Below, in pieces: positions 8,111 through 16,634 of a stretch of 64,000 nucleotides of DNA. The notes beneath the pieces are model-generated. The model made no database searches, was not told the DNA's origin, and saw nothing but the letters and a program-made list of their open reading frames with translations. The stretch is from positions 2,108,001 to 2,172,000 of the forward strand of contig CP064976.1 in NCBI GenBank assembly GCA_016699445.1. The letters run 5' to 3'. Every line of letters starts with the position of its first letter. The stretch's first letter is position 1. Position numbers and translations under genes: made by a program. Origin of the DNA: Deltaproteobacteria bacterium (GTDB lineage: Bacteria; UBA10199; JACPAL01; GCA-016699445).

Positions 8111-9850
8111 CTAGGAGGTGGCTGGGTCAGATACAAAAGCTCTAAGACGGCTTAGGGCATTTTGATAACGTTCGTACATCCCGGAATATAAAGGGTGGCT
8201 AGAGTCCATTGAGGCAATTACTTCATCTAAAAAGGCATCACTCTCGATGCATTCGAGATCTTGAATAGCTTGAGCTCGGATATCTGCATCAGTAGAATCT
8301 TCTGGTCTTGAAGGTAATGTCTCAAAAATACAGGCCAAAAATCTCATGTGTGAAGGTCTTCCATTCAGATGTTCTTGGGAGAGACTGGCTATATCCTGCA
8401 TAGAATAGATATTGGAAGAAGCACGGATCAGTTGGAGGTATCGGTTTAACTGAATACTGACAGGATCCAGGCTATTATAAGTGAAAGGATCTTCTGTATA
8501 AGGCAATTCAGAAGCGTTTAAGTAATGAAAGCAATCATATTGAGTGATGATTTCAGAAAAGAGGGATTCACATAATTCATCACTCAAACTCGTTAACATG
8601 CTGCTGACAGCCGAGTTTAAGTGGGCAGGGTCGAGTTGTACGTATTGAAAAGTCAAAAGAAGATAGGTTGCAAGAGCCTGCTGACGAGCGTCTTCATCTT
8701 CTATTGAAGCTTGAGAGAGCTTATCAAATACTAATGATAATTTATCGCAAATAGCATCACTTTGAAGATAGGTCTCTACTGCCTCATCGTTAATACCTTC
8801 AACGAGAAATGCTTCTTCATCCTCCTCAACATCCGCCATATCTAAAATTTCATTACTGTCAGCAACGGTTTCGTTAATAAAATATTGAAAAGCCTCATCT
8901 ATAAACTCACTTTTAATTCCTCTTACCAAAACATTTGCAAGAGAAGCTTCTCTGCCAGGGGCCTCTTGTTCACGTTCTCTTTCTAACTCTCCTAAACAAT
9001 AGAAAGTTCGATTCAGCACTTGAGGCATCATTTCTGCCTTTAGTGCATCTGAAACATCTTTTCTTAAGAGGATATTAACAAGAGTCTCTAAAGAATCTGC
9101 ATAGTCATAGGGCCTTTCGATCCATCCTGAAAATGTGTTCTGAAATTGTTTATCTTGCAGTAGGGTATTCCACGTAGATCCGTGAAGATTTTGAATATCC
9201 GAATCTTCTAAAAAATTAAAACCTTCATCATTATTTATTCTCTCAGCAAAATAAGATGCCAACAAGGCTTGTTCCCGAGGATTTAATGACGGTAAAATCT
9301 CTATAACCTGTGTACCGTTTTCATGAGACTCTTCAGTATCAGCCTCTGATAAGTCTAAAACAGCCTCTATAACCTTTTGGCGAAAATAAGTAGTGAGAGG
9401 TGCATTTTCTTGTCCTCGATACTGGAGTAAATGTTTCGCTAACTCTGTCGATGCACCAGTTTCTCGGGATAGCTTGTCGTTATCCAAAATAGCAATCATG
9501 CGATCGGCCAGGTCTTTATTATAAAAAAAACAGGAAACCATTGTAGGGTTTTCTTGGATGGCTTCTAGAAGGGAATCATGAGCTTCAGCCAAAGAATTTT
9601 TATTTTTGCCTCTTTCAAATTTACGCATAAGGAGGTCTATGGTTTTGCTGTGTTTGGCGATATGAGCAGGAGCTGCATAGCGTACTGCAGGGGATTGAGA
9701 ATACGGAAGAGATGAGATTAAATTTGTTGATGGTAGGCTTGGCGGTGGCACGGGAAGATTTGCCGAGTTGGAAGCCTGTGTTTGACGATTTGTAGCACAG
9801 AAGTTGGTTAGTAAAGAGGGAGTTTTAAGACACAAATTTTGTATGCTCAT
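8111..9850 (-). CDS. unknown acidic helical protein (579 aa)
   Basis: A 579-residue protein I do not recognise. Residues about 25-65 are Pro/Ser-rich (NLPVPPPSLPSTNLISSLPY). The remainder is strongly acidic and mostly alpha-helical, with stretches such as ADVEEDEEAF near residue 340. There is no signal peptide or membrane helix. A good ribosome binding site (AAGGA, about 6 bp from the ATG) supports the start. The IS3-family element is inserted 32 bp upstream of this start, between it and the co-directional gene at 11159-13857. Removing the element would leave about 68 bp between the two genes, so they were probably one transcription unit. The insertion may have cut this gene off from its original promoter. 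Confidence 0.65.
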   Translation of the reverse strand: MSIQNLCLKTPSLLTNFCATNRQTQASNSANLPVPPPSLPSTNLISSLPYSQSPAVRYAAPAHIAKHSKTIDLLMRKFERGKNKNSLAEAHDSLLEAIQENPTMVSCFFYNKDLADRMIAILDNDKLSRETGASTELAKHLLQYRGQENAPLTTYFRQKVIEAVLDLSEADTEESHENGTQVIEILPSLNPREQALLASYFAERINNDEGFNFLEDSDIQNLHGSTWNTLLQDKQFQNTFSGWIERPYDYADSLETLVNILLRKDVSDALKAEMMPQVLNRTFYCLGELEREREQEAPGREASLANVLVRGIKSEFIDEAFQYFINETVADSNEILDMADVEEDEEAFLVEGINDEAVETYLQSDAICDKLSLVFDKLSQASIEDEDARQQALATYLLLTFQYVQLDPAHLNSAVSSMLTSLSDELCESLFSEIITQYDCFHYLNASELPYTEDPFTYNSLDPVSIQLNRYLQLIRASSNIYSMQDIASLSQEHLNGRPSHMRFLACIFETLPSRPEDSTDADIRAQAIQDLECIESDAFLDEVIASMDSSHPLYSGMYERYQNALSRLRAFVSDPATS

Positions 9851-9942
9851 AAATATTCCTTTAAAATGTTATCGTCATGAAGTGATCCGACCCCACTTTA
9901 CCGGACAGTGAATAAGAGGTAACGAAGACTGAGGAGGTCAGA

Positions 9943-10188
9943 ATGTTAACCCGACGTCGATATACAAAAGAGTTCAAAACAGAAGCGAAAGGATTGGTAT
10001 TAAAGCAAAAGATTCCAGTAGCGCAGGTGGCTAGTGATTTGGGGATTGGGAAAAGCACGTTGGATAAATGGGTCCGAGATGAGAGATTGCGTTTAGCCGA
10101 TCCAAACGCCTTAAGTGAAACAGAATTAGAAGAGCTTTCCAGACTTCGAAAAGAGAATCGTATTCTCAAAATGGAAAGAGACCTTTAA
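9943..10188 (+). CDS. IS3-family transposase OrfA (HTH protein), shortened by a lost base
   Basis: OrfA begins MLTRRRYTKEFKTEAKGLVL and carries the helix-turn-helix typical of IS3/IS911 OrfA (VAQVASDLGIGKSTLDKWV), followed by a leucine-rich helix (ELEELSRLRKENRILKMERD). It stops after 81 residues. With one more T in the CTTTA run at 10185-10189 it would read on as LLKKTAVYFAKDTQTGTNS to a stop at 10240, the usual OrfA tail. That tail contains the A-rich slippery run where IS3 elements normally shift into OrfB. A strong GAGGAGGTC-like ribosome binding site lies ahead of the ATG. Confidence 0.85.
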   Translation: MLTRRRYTKEFKTEAKGLVLKQKIPVAQVASDLGIGKSTLDKWVRDERLRLADPNALSETELEELSRLRKENRILKMERDL

Positions 10189-10236
10189 AAAAACGGCAGT
10201 TTACTTTGCCAAGGACACACAGACAGGTACCAATTC

Positions 10237-11089
10237 GTGAAAGACAATTCTAACAGTCATGCTGTCATGTTTTTATGTTCTTTAGCCCAAGTGAGTCGGT
10301 CAGGGTATTATGACTGGCTTGGTCGTTCTGAAAGCAACAGAAGCCGTGAGAATCGTTCTTTATTGGTCATGATTAAGTCATCCTATCATGAAAGTCGGAG
10401 ACTTACGGAGCGATACGCGTGCATCGTGACATTCACAACCAAGGGACTGAATGTGGCAAAAACCGCGTGGCACGATTGATGAAAGTATCAGGCTTAAAGT
10501 CGATCCATAAGCTTAAATACAGACCTCAGACGACACAAAGCAAAGCCAATGACCTTGTGTCTCCCAATGTTATTTCTCAGGATTTTACAGCAAAAACAGA
10601 GAATCAGAAATGGGGTTGTGACATCAGTTACATCGAGACAAAAGAAGGCTGGTTGTATTTGGCCATTGTGATGGATTTCTTTTCAAGGAAGATTGTTGGT
10701 TTTGATATAGGGTTTTCTTTGCAGGCTGATTTATGCTGTAGAGCACTGGAGAAAGCATTTTCTTTAAGATTACCTCCTAGAGAGCTCATTCATCATTCAG
10801 ATCGTGGGACACAGTATGCTAGCTTCCCTTATAGGCAGCTTTTAAAAAGCATGCTGTGATCCAGAGCATGAGTCGTAAGGGTAATTGTTATGATAATGCG
10901 ATGGTGGAAAGCTTTTTTCATACGTTGAAAGTAGAACTGGTTTATCGTCAGAAATATAGCACACGAGAAGAGGCTCGTAGAAGCATTGAACAATACATAA
11001 TGTCTTTCTATAACAACAAACGTTTGCATTCCTCACTGGGCTATAGGAGCCCCGTGGAGTTTGAAAACTTACACAAGTCCGCTGCCTAA
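10237..11089 (+). pseudogene. IS3-family transposase OrfB (DDE integrase) with two frameshifts
   Basis: Three overlapping fragments join into one OrfB. The first has SLAQVSRSGYYDWLGR, the second VARLMKVSGLKSIHKLKYRP and the DDE core (WGCDISYIETKEGWLYLAIVMDFFSRKIVG; LIHHSDRGTQYAS), and the third the final catalytic Glu region (SMSRKGNCYDNAMVESFFHTLK) and the NKRLHSSLGYRSPVEFE ending. The junctions are near 10402, where an expected SRRTYGAIRVHRDIH is broken, and at 10845-10849, where five A stand where six are expected. As written it cannot make active transposase. Whether this is decay or sequencing error is open, because similar errors occur in core genes nearby. Confidence 0.88.
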
Positions 11090-11158
11090 TTTACTGTCCG
11101 GAAAATCGGGGTCAGATCAAAGCGGGATTTGTTGTGCTTTTATTCAAAAGACGCTGTT

Positions 11159-13857
11159 TTAATCCGTTTTATAATTGATTAATTGCGCCAACGATAAAAT
11201 TTCACCTCGACTTGCTAAACTCCCAGATTTCATTTGTTTTGTAATTTCTAAAAGAGCTTTTCCGATAAATCTGCGATCAAGATCTGTACGGCTTGAAAGT
11301 AGAGATCGGATTTCTTTTTCAGAAACTAAAAGGCTTTCTCGAGATGCTTTTTAGCTTTTCTTTAGAAAGAATGGGTGCCGCAAGCCTTGCCATTTCTTTT
11401 GAGAAATCTCCTTCTTGAGCCACGATCATGTCACGAGCTTCTAGGTAAAACGAAGTTTTTGATGAAACAAAATTGAAAAGAGGATCTAATATTTTAGAAA
11501 GAGCTCCGGGGGGGAGATCGTTCTCGCGTGAAAATTGCTGCAATTTTTCTTTAATGAAGTCTTTGATCACAACAGGGTTGAGAGGGTTTCTCGTTTTGAG
11601 AGGGATTTCATCTGGAGAAAAAGTGACTAATCCTTCTCTCTCTAAAAATTGATTTACAGCCTTGAAAACATCTTGAAATTCAGGCTGTGACCTCGCTGAG
11701 GCTTCTCCGACAGTTTGGGCCACATTTCCTAAGATTTGTCCTAATTGGGCTTTGACCCTTTCTCTTAAACTTTTTTTTCCCACCAAGAGGCATGACAGTT
11801 CTCACACGCCACTCGGTTGATGATAATTGGTCGACTAAAACAGTCCCAAATTTTTTATTGAGTATTCTTCCAAAAATAAAAGCTCGGCCAGCTGTACCTG
11901 TAGGGATCATGACAAAGTCTGAAGTCAGAACACCGATGCCGACATCATCAGATACCTGACTCAATTTCGCATGAGGGTCGTCAGTCTGTCTTAGTTCGCT
12001 GCCTATATCTGCGCCCCTTTGGACAATACTATGGGTCCAGCCTTCGCCCGTATGATCGACACTGCCTTGAAATCCACGACGCATGGTGATTTTAAGATGA
12101 GGCTGATCAGAAGATTTTCTTTCTACAGTGACATAAGGAAATGTCGCTCCAGCACCATGACCTACAAGATCTATACAAACAGAAGGCTTCTCAGCTTCTG
12201 CTATCCATAAATCTAGATCTGTCAGATTTACGAATCCTTTTGTGGTCATGGCTTCAATAATTTTTTCGATGCTTAAAGATTCTGCTGCGAGGGCACGTGC
12301 GAGGTTGGGATATCGACCACTACTGACTTGGGCTTTCATGACTTCTGGATCATGATGACTAAAATGATCAGAACGAGGATTTATTTTATAGTGGGTGACT
12401 ATAGAAGTAATCCCTTGTGGGGATGTTATTTCACGGCTGTTAATAGCCGTGAGTCTTATGGAGGAAGTATGTGGCCTGATGCTCGACAAAAGTTCCTCTC
12501 TTCTATCATCTGACAGGGGTGTCAGCTCAGGAAACATGAGTATGAGATAGTCTTCTGCTGCGGATAACGCTTGTACAATGGTGGTCACTTGACCTTCTTG
12601 ACACAGATTAAGCACATGATCCTTGACGCTAGGAAAGACGCGCTGCATGGCAGCTTTGCCTACCTTTTCTTGCAGAAATCCAGATAGAGCTTTGCGAATC
12701 TCTCTGACAAAAGGCGATTGTTTCTCATAAATATCGCGAGTCACTTCAACTTCTACAGCAGGTATTTTTCTTTCCATTTCGTCAAAAAACTTTTCAAGGA
12801 TGGCTCTAAACTGAGCTTTCTCATCTGTATGTCTTGGATCCGTTCCATACTGATGGATCATGACCGTATGCTCTAAAAGTTTTATGAGCGTTTCTGCTGC
12901 TATTCCCAATTTTAAAATGTCTGCCTTTTCATAGCAAAACTCTCTTAAGAATTTTTGAACTGTTTTGGATGAAAAGTTTTTCTGGGCTCCTTGGATAGAA
13001 GCGATGGGGAGAAAATGATTTTCTATCAAATAACTAACTAAGGTGATCTCTTCTTTGTTTAGAGGTCCTTCTCCATTAAGCTGATGCATGAGATGTTCAA
13101 AACAAGAAAAACGAGAGTGATAACCTGTGAATCCGATTTTGCCATTCGGCAGTGTACGTCGTGCACCTTCTTGAACAGCGATATTGTGCCCATCATCGTC
13201 AACTTCTTGGCCATCGTGTTTGCCATAGCATAAAAATAAAAGAGCAAATCTTAATACCTTCCCAAACTTTTCGAAAAAAACAGGATCCGTCTCACGCATC
13301 ATTTCTGTATAGTCTTCAGATTTTCTGAGTAAGTGGAACATCTCGTGTTGGACTGTGCGATCTTTATGATGCTCGGGATCTTGAGTGACATAGCGATGTT
13401 TGAGTTCAGGCCAATAGACTTCGAGAAGATTGCGCGCTTCACCTACGCCTTTTGCATAATATAAATTTTCCATGATACTTGATAAGTGTGGATGTCTTAA
13501 TAAAGGTGCGAGATAGGCTCTTCTGTCTTGTTTCCCACTGATAACAAGAGGAGCTGCTTCTTCTAATAATTCATGTGCGTCATTTGTAGAATCAGGAAGT
13601 GAAATAGGGTTGAAATGTGAAGAAACAATGCGACCTGCCAAGTAAGGTCGTGCAGGACCTACCGCAGCTCTAAATGCTGTTCGGGATATTGGAGGGAAAA
13701 ACTCTCTAGGCTGCAAGATGTTACTTAGTACGAGCGACGGATTGTTCCCTAACGGGGCTCTAGGCATTTGTTGAAAACCATAGCTTAGGCCCGAAAACCC
13801 TTCTGGATGCGCCATGTCAATTGTGATGGCAGGTATGTGAGCAAGGCGAATTCCCAT
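11159..13857 (-). CDS. large unknown protein with a degenerate HD-fold-like region (about 898 aa after rejoining)
   Basis: The first frame (725 residues) ends at 11680. Its sequence continues without a gap in a second frame (ends 11319) and a third (SRESLLVSEKEIRSLLSSRT ... LAQLINYKTD, stop at 11159). The shifts are at a run of eight A at about 11773-11780 and a run of five A near 11350. Residues about 190-300 resemble the HD region that follows nucleotidyltransferases of the CCA/polyA type (TVQHEMFHLL, then RFALLFLCYGK, then ENHFLPI). However, the HD doublet expected before GK is replaced by LC, so metal-dependent hydrolase activity is doubtful. The C-terminal half is unknown. There is no signal peptide. 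The gene points toward the IS and the 579-residue gene. Confidence 0.55.
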
Positions 13858-13992
13858 ATTATAGAGTTATCGACTGGATGCTGTAGGATTGTTGCTAAAG
13901 CTTATCGTAAAAAACTGAATAATAAAAATAATCCACAACACTTTATATGCAGATGACGATAAATATGATTCATACAAGTGAAAGGAATATTC

Positions 13993-14724
13993 ATGAGAAC
14001 TGTTCAGCCAACGATGAATCTTGTCTTAAGTGCGGGTATGCCTCTAATAGACGTAGCGGGAATGCAAAGTACTGTACGGGTACCCGCCGGAGCGATTTTT
14101 ATTACTAATGAGACCCTAGGGGCTGTTGGAGAAGGGGGGTCAGGAGTTTCTCCAATTTTACGTGCTACAAATCAGTTTTCACCAGCATTGACTTGGCCAA
14201 TAAAGGCTATGGGGTTCTATGGGCCTGAAATTAGTTCAGAAGTTATCGCAGTCCTTTTACATTCTGTGCCATCTAGTGCAGTTATAAGAGAAACAAATCA
14301 TTCAGGGCATATTACATTGATTGATACGAAAGATGCCGACGCTCTCGTTGCTCGAGCGGCAACAGATGTGACATTGAAATCAGCTATTCAAGCAGGCTTA
14401 GATGCTAAAGCGACTAGCAAACCTGTTTCAAAAGGCCAGGTATGGAGTTATGTGGCTAGGATAGCTCTTGAAAGGCAAGAGACTCTTTCTTCTCCCGTGG
14501 TGACAGGAATAGGGTCTGCAACAGCAAATGAAAATACTGTCTATTATGCAGTTGTCTCGTGGCCTGCGGCACAAGCTTTGAGAGCAGAGTTGGGATTAGG
14601 CTCTAAGGATTTTCATATGACTCTAGCGTCAACGCAGGACAATTCGACAAATCCAGGAAAAATTCAGGACGTGCATGGTGTGAGTAAGGCTCAAGCAAAT
14701 GTTGTTCAGTTTTCTGAAAAGTAG
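13993..14724 (+). CDS. 2H phosphoesterase-like protein (two HxTL motifs)
   Basis: A protein of about 243 residues carrying two histidine motifs of the H-x-T-L kind about 100 residues apart: GHITLID and, near the C-terminus, DFHMTLAS. Paired HxT/S motifs define the 2H phosphoesterase superfamily (LigT, cyclic phosphodiesterases, 'Swiss army knife' RNA repair-like proteins), which act on 2',3'-cyclic phosphates or similar bonds in RNA and nucleotides. The second motif, FHMTLAS, looks most like the RNA repair-like branch. I chose the ATG at 13993, not an upstream GTG at 13978, because AAAGGA sits about 7 bp before the ATG. It is divergent from the large HD-like gene, with 135 bp between. The assignment rests on the two motifs only. 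Confidence 0.5.
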   Translation: MRTVQPTMNLVLSAGMPLIDVAGMQSTVRVPAGAIFITNETLGAVGEGGSGVSPILRATNQFSPALTWPIKAMGFYGPEISSEVIAVLLHSVPSSAVIRETNHSGHITLIDTKDADALVARAATDVTLKSAIQAGLDAKATSKPVSKGQVWSYVARIALERQETLSSPVVTGIGSATANENTVYYAVVSWPAAQALRAELGLGSKDFHMTLASTQDNSTNPGKIQDVHGVSKAQANVVQFSEK

Positions 14725-14854
14725 AACCTGTTGTTAGTAGGGATCGTCAAATATGAGATTTTGAGATAGATGCTCACAATACTAGCATATGGCGTCTATA
14801 ACTTATCGATCTCACTACTAAAAATTACACGAAACAAATTTTGATTTTTACGAT

Positions 14855-14891
14855 AACCCTTAAGACATTTATTAAATATGTCGTTAAGGGG
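14855..14891 (+). promoter_or_regulatory. inverted repeat covering the ribosome binding site of the first fibre subunit gene
   Basis: An imperfect inverted repeat has the left arm AACCCTTAAGACAT (14855-14868) and right arm ATGTCGTTAAGGG (14878-14890), separated by an AT-rich loop. The right arm contains the TTAAGGGG ribosome binding site of the gene starting at 14897. In RNA the stem would hide that site. There is no T-run after it, so it is not a simple terminator. The role as a translational switch or protein-binding site is inferred. Confidence 0.55.
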
Positions 14892-14896
14892 TCTAG

Positions 14897-15610
14897 ATGA
14901 GGAATCTCTCTAAAAAGCTTTATTTTATTCTATCTGGTTTGTCGGTCCTGTTTTTAGGCCAACATCTCCTGAGGAATATCAATTTTACCCAACAAACAGC
15001 TCAAGCAGATGCGGTGGGCACGCTGAGTATTGCTGCGACGTGTCAGGCGGCGCCGGTTCAAGTGTGGACCACGAATATGCATTATGATGTCAGTTGGAGT
15101 GAGGCAACGGCAGGGGAAGCGAGTGTTCCAGAAGTGAAGTTGTCACTGGAGACTCCTGTGTATGGAGATACAGGACAAGTTTTGGCACAAAATATTTTGA
15201 ATCAACAGGGTCGTGCAGGTCATCTTTTGATGACATCCCGGACACCCACTTATAAAATGACTGGTCTTTTATGTCGTCCTTATTCACAAGCTCATGTGAA
15301 TACTTATTCAGGTTCTCTTGATAATCATCTCGATATTGCCTTTGACGATGAAAATTCAAATCCACGCGATTTTGATGAGCATCACCTCATTAATTTTTTA
15401 AATGCTCAAAATAGTCTGACTTTGATTGGTGTTTTGGGTGTTACAAAAAATGACAGTGTGGCCGACGGTGCTGATATCGGCTCAGATCGGCCTGATGGGC
15501 AAATTATTGTTGGTGGTCCTGATGCTGGAATTATCAAAACGATTCTCAATCTGAGAGAGCCTTCTCAAAATATTTCTCAACCCGTTGTTCTCTCAATGCA
15601 AGCCTTTTAA
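14897..15610 (+). CDS. exported fibre/pilus subunit candidate A
   Basis: A 237-residue protein with an N-terminal signal (about 1-38; LYFILSGLSVLFLGQHLL then QADA) and a beta-rich mature part. It is a clear paralogue of the product at 15809. Both have a DAxGT start, an early Cys (SIAATCQA), PTYKxTGxxC in the middle, and DGADxxxxxPDGQIxVxG before the end. The two conserved cysteines could form a disulfide. It does not resemble classical pilin (Fimbrial, spore-coat-U) signatures that I can recall. It is grouped with a PapD-like chaperone and an usher-like protein, so I infer a secreted surface-fibre subunit. Translation may be controlled by the inverted repeat over its ribosome binding site. 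Confidence 0.55.
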   Translation: MRNLSKKLYFILSGLSVLFLGQHLLRNINFTQQTAQADAVGTLSIAATCQAAPVQVWTTNMHYDVSWSEATAGEASVPEVKLSLETPVYGDTGQVLAQNILNQQGRAGHLLMTSRTPTYKMTGLLCRPYSQAHVNTYSGSLDNHLDIAFDDENSNPRDFDEHHLINFLNAQNSLTLIGVLGVTKNDSVADGADIGSDRPDGQIIVGGPDAGIIKTILNLREPSQNISQPVVLSMQAF

Positions 15611-15744
15611 AAATCTGCCAGCTTTCTGGTAGTTGATTCGTTGACTGCTAAATTTCCGTCAGAATTTTTTTTTGTCTTTTATGACTTTCAAAATTTATTC
15701 GGCAAAAAACACTTAAAAAATCATAAAAAATTATTTTCCAAACT

Positions 15745-15761
15745 TAGGCACAGTCTTTGCT
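15745..15761 (+). promoter_or_regulatory. sigma-54 (RpoN) promoter
   Basis: The sequence TAGGCACAGTCTTTGCT contains GG at 15747-15748 and GC at 15759-15760, exactly ten bases apart, as required for a -24/-12 promoter (consensus TGGCAC-N5-TTGCW). It lies 48 bp upstream of the subunit gene at 15809, within an otherwise AT-rich gap. A sigma-54 activator with an intact GAFTGA loop is encoded about 10 kb downstream, beside the usher gene. Confidence 0.78.
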
Positions 15762-15808
15762 CTAGCACTGGTCACAGCCAATTTAAAAAAACCTAAGGGA
15801 GGGTTATC

Positions 15809-16519
15809 ATGAGGCAAAAAACTAGAAAGACAGTATTACCCGTAGCAGCAGCACTATTAGCGTTGTCTGCATACGGTATCACAAAGAATGTTGATTTTGG
15901 TATGGGCGAAGCCCGTGCTGATGCAACGGGAACCATGAACGTATCTGTATCCTGTTCTCAAAAAGCTCAGGAAGCGTGGGTCTCCGGAGTTGTCTTCACC
16001 ATGTCATTGGGATCCGCTTCAGCAGGAACATCCAATACAGTAACAGCTATAGAAACTCTTTCGAATGCTATCGAAGGTGATAGTGCAGATCCTGTGACAG
16101 CAACACTCAATGCTGTCGGAGCTTCAACAGGATATGTTGCTCTCGCAACCGATATGCCGACATATAAAATTACAGGTGTAGGTTGCCAGCAAGCAGCCAC
16201 CTTGGATGTGTCCGCTTATGGTGATGGTAGTGATGAAGCTAATTTTGATGTGGCGATTGATTCTAGTACAGCTGACAGAAATACATTTAGTGCTGCACGT
16301 AAAGTCGATGCTTTGACGACCGCATTACCTCTTAAGCTTGTCGGAGCAACCGGTATCACATCATTGCCCATTACAGATGGAGCCGACAATAGTGCTGTTC
16401 CAGATGGTCAAATCGTGGTTAAGGGTGCCAGTGCGGGTACTTTAATGGCTCAAGTTGATGTGAGCAGTGCGGGTGGTTCTGGAAATGAAGACGTGAAGTT
16501 GTTGATGCATCCATATTAA
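15809..16519 (+). CDS. exported fibre/pilus subunit candidate B, probably the major one
   Basis: A 236-residue exported protein with a signal peptide (about 1-38; TVLPVAAALLALSAYG, then ARADATGT). The mature part is rich in Ala, Ser, Thr, Gly and Val, as expected of an assembled beta-sandwich subunit. It shares with the product at 14897 the cysteine pair (SVSCSQ and GVGCQQ), PTYKITG, and DGADNSAVPDGQIVVKG. It has its own sigma-54 promoter, a strong GGGAGGG ribosome binding site and its own terminator. That suggests a highly expressed, separately regulated gene, which fits a major structural subunit. Function is inferred from gene context; the family is not one I recognise. Confidence 0.6.
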   Translation: MRQKTRKTVLPVAAALLALSAYGITKNVDFGMGEARADATGTMNVSVSCSQKAQEAWVSGVVFTMSLGSASAGTSNTVTAIETLSNAIEGDSADPVTATLNAVGASTGYVALATDMPTYKITGVGCQQAATLDVSAYGDGSDEANFDVAIDSSTADRNTFSAARKVDALTTALPLKLVGATGITSLPITDGADNSAVPDGQIVVKGASAGTLMAQVDVSSAGGSGNEDVKLLMHPY

Positions 16520-16557
16520 ACAATAATTTTTGTGTCCCCCCACAAAGTCAATTTAGC

Positions 16558-16596
16558 GAGGGTCCGGTGTGTGTCACTGGACCCTTTGCTTTTTCA
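16558..16596 (+). terminator. Rho-independent terminator after subunit B
   Basis: The stem GGGTCCGGTG (16560-16569) pairs with CACTGGACCC (16575-16584) around a short loop, followed by TTTGCTTTTTC. It lies 40 bp after the stop codon of the gene at 15809, so that gene is probably a monocistronic unit running from the sigma-54 promoter to here. Confidence 0.85.
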
Positions 16597-16634
16597 TTTG
16601 GATTGTTCGGAGACACTATGTTTATAACAAACCT

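Larger units (their letters stand above)
9883..11119 (+). mobile_element. IS3-family insertion sequence, complete ends, transposase frame-broken
   Basis: The element is 1237 bp long with 27-bp imperfect terminal inverted repeats: the left end (9883-9909) starts TGATCCGACCCC and the right end (11093-11119), read inward, starts TGATCTGACCCC. Both share CCGGACAGT. The target AAG is duplicated at 9880-9882 and 11120-11122, the 3-bp duplication usual for IS3 relatives. It carries OrfA and OrfB of the IS3 type. Three single-base losses break the open frames (near 10187, 10402 and 10845). It sits between two co-directional unknown genes and is oriented against them. Confidence 0.93.

Noticed and set aside
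10185..10240. Programmed frameshift explaining all breaks in the IS transposase
   Set aside because: IS3 elements shift once between OrfA and OrfB. Two further breaks inside OrfB, one in the catalytic domain, cannot be explained this way.
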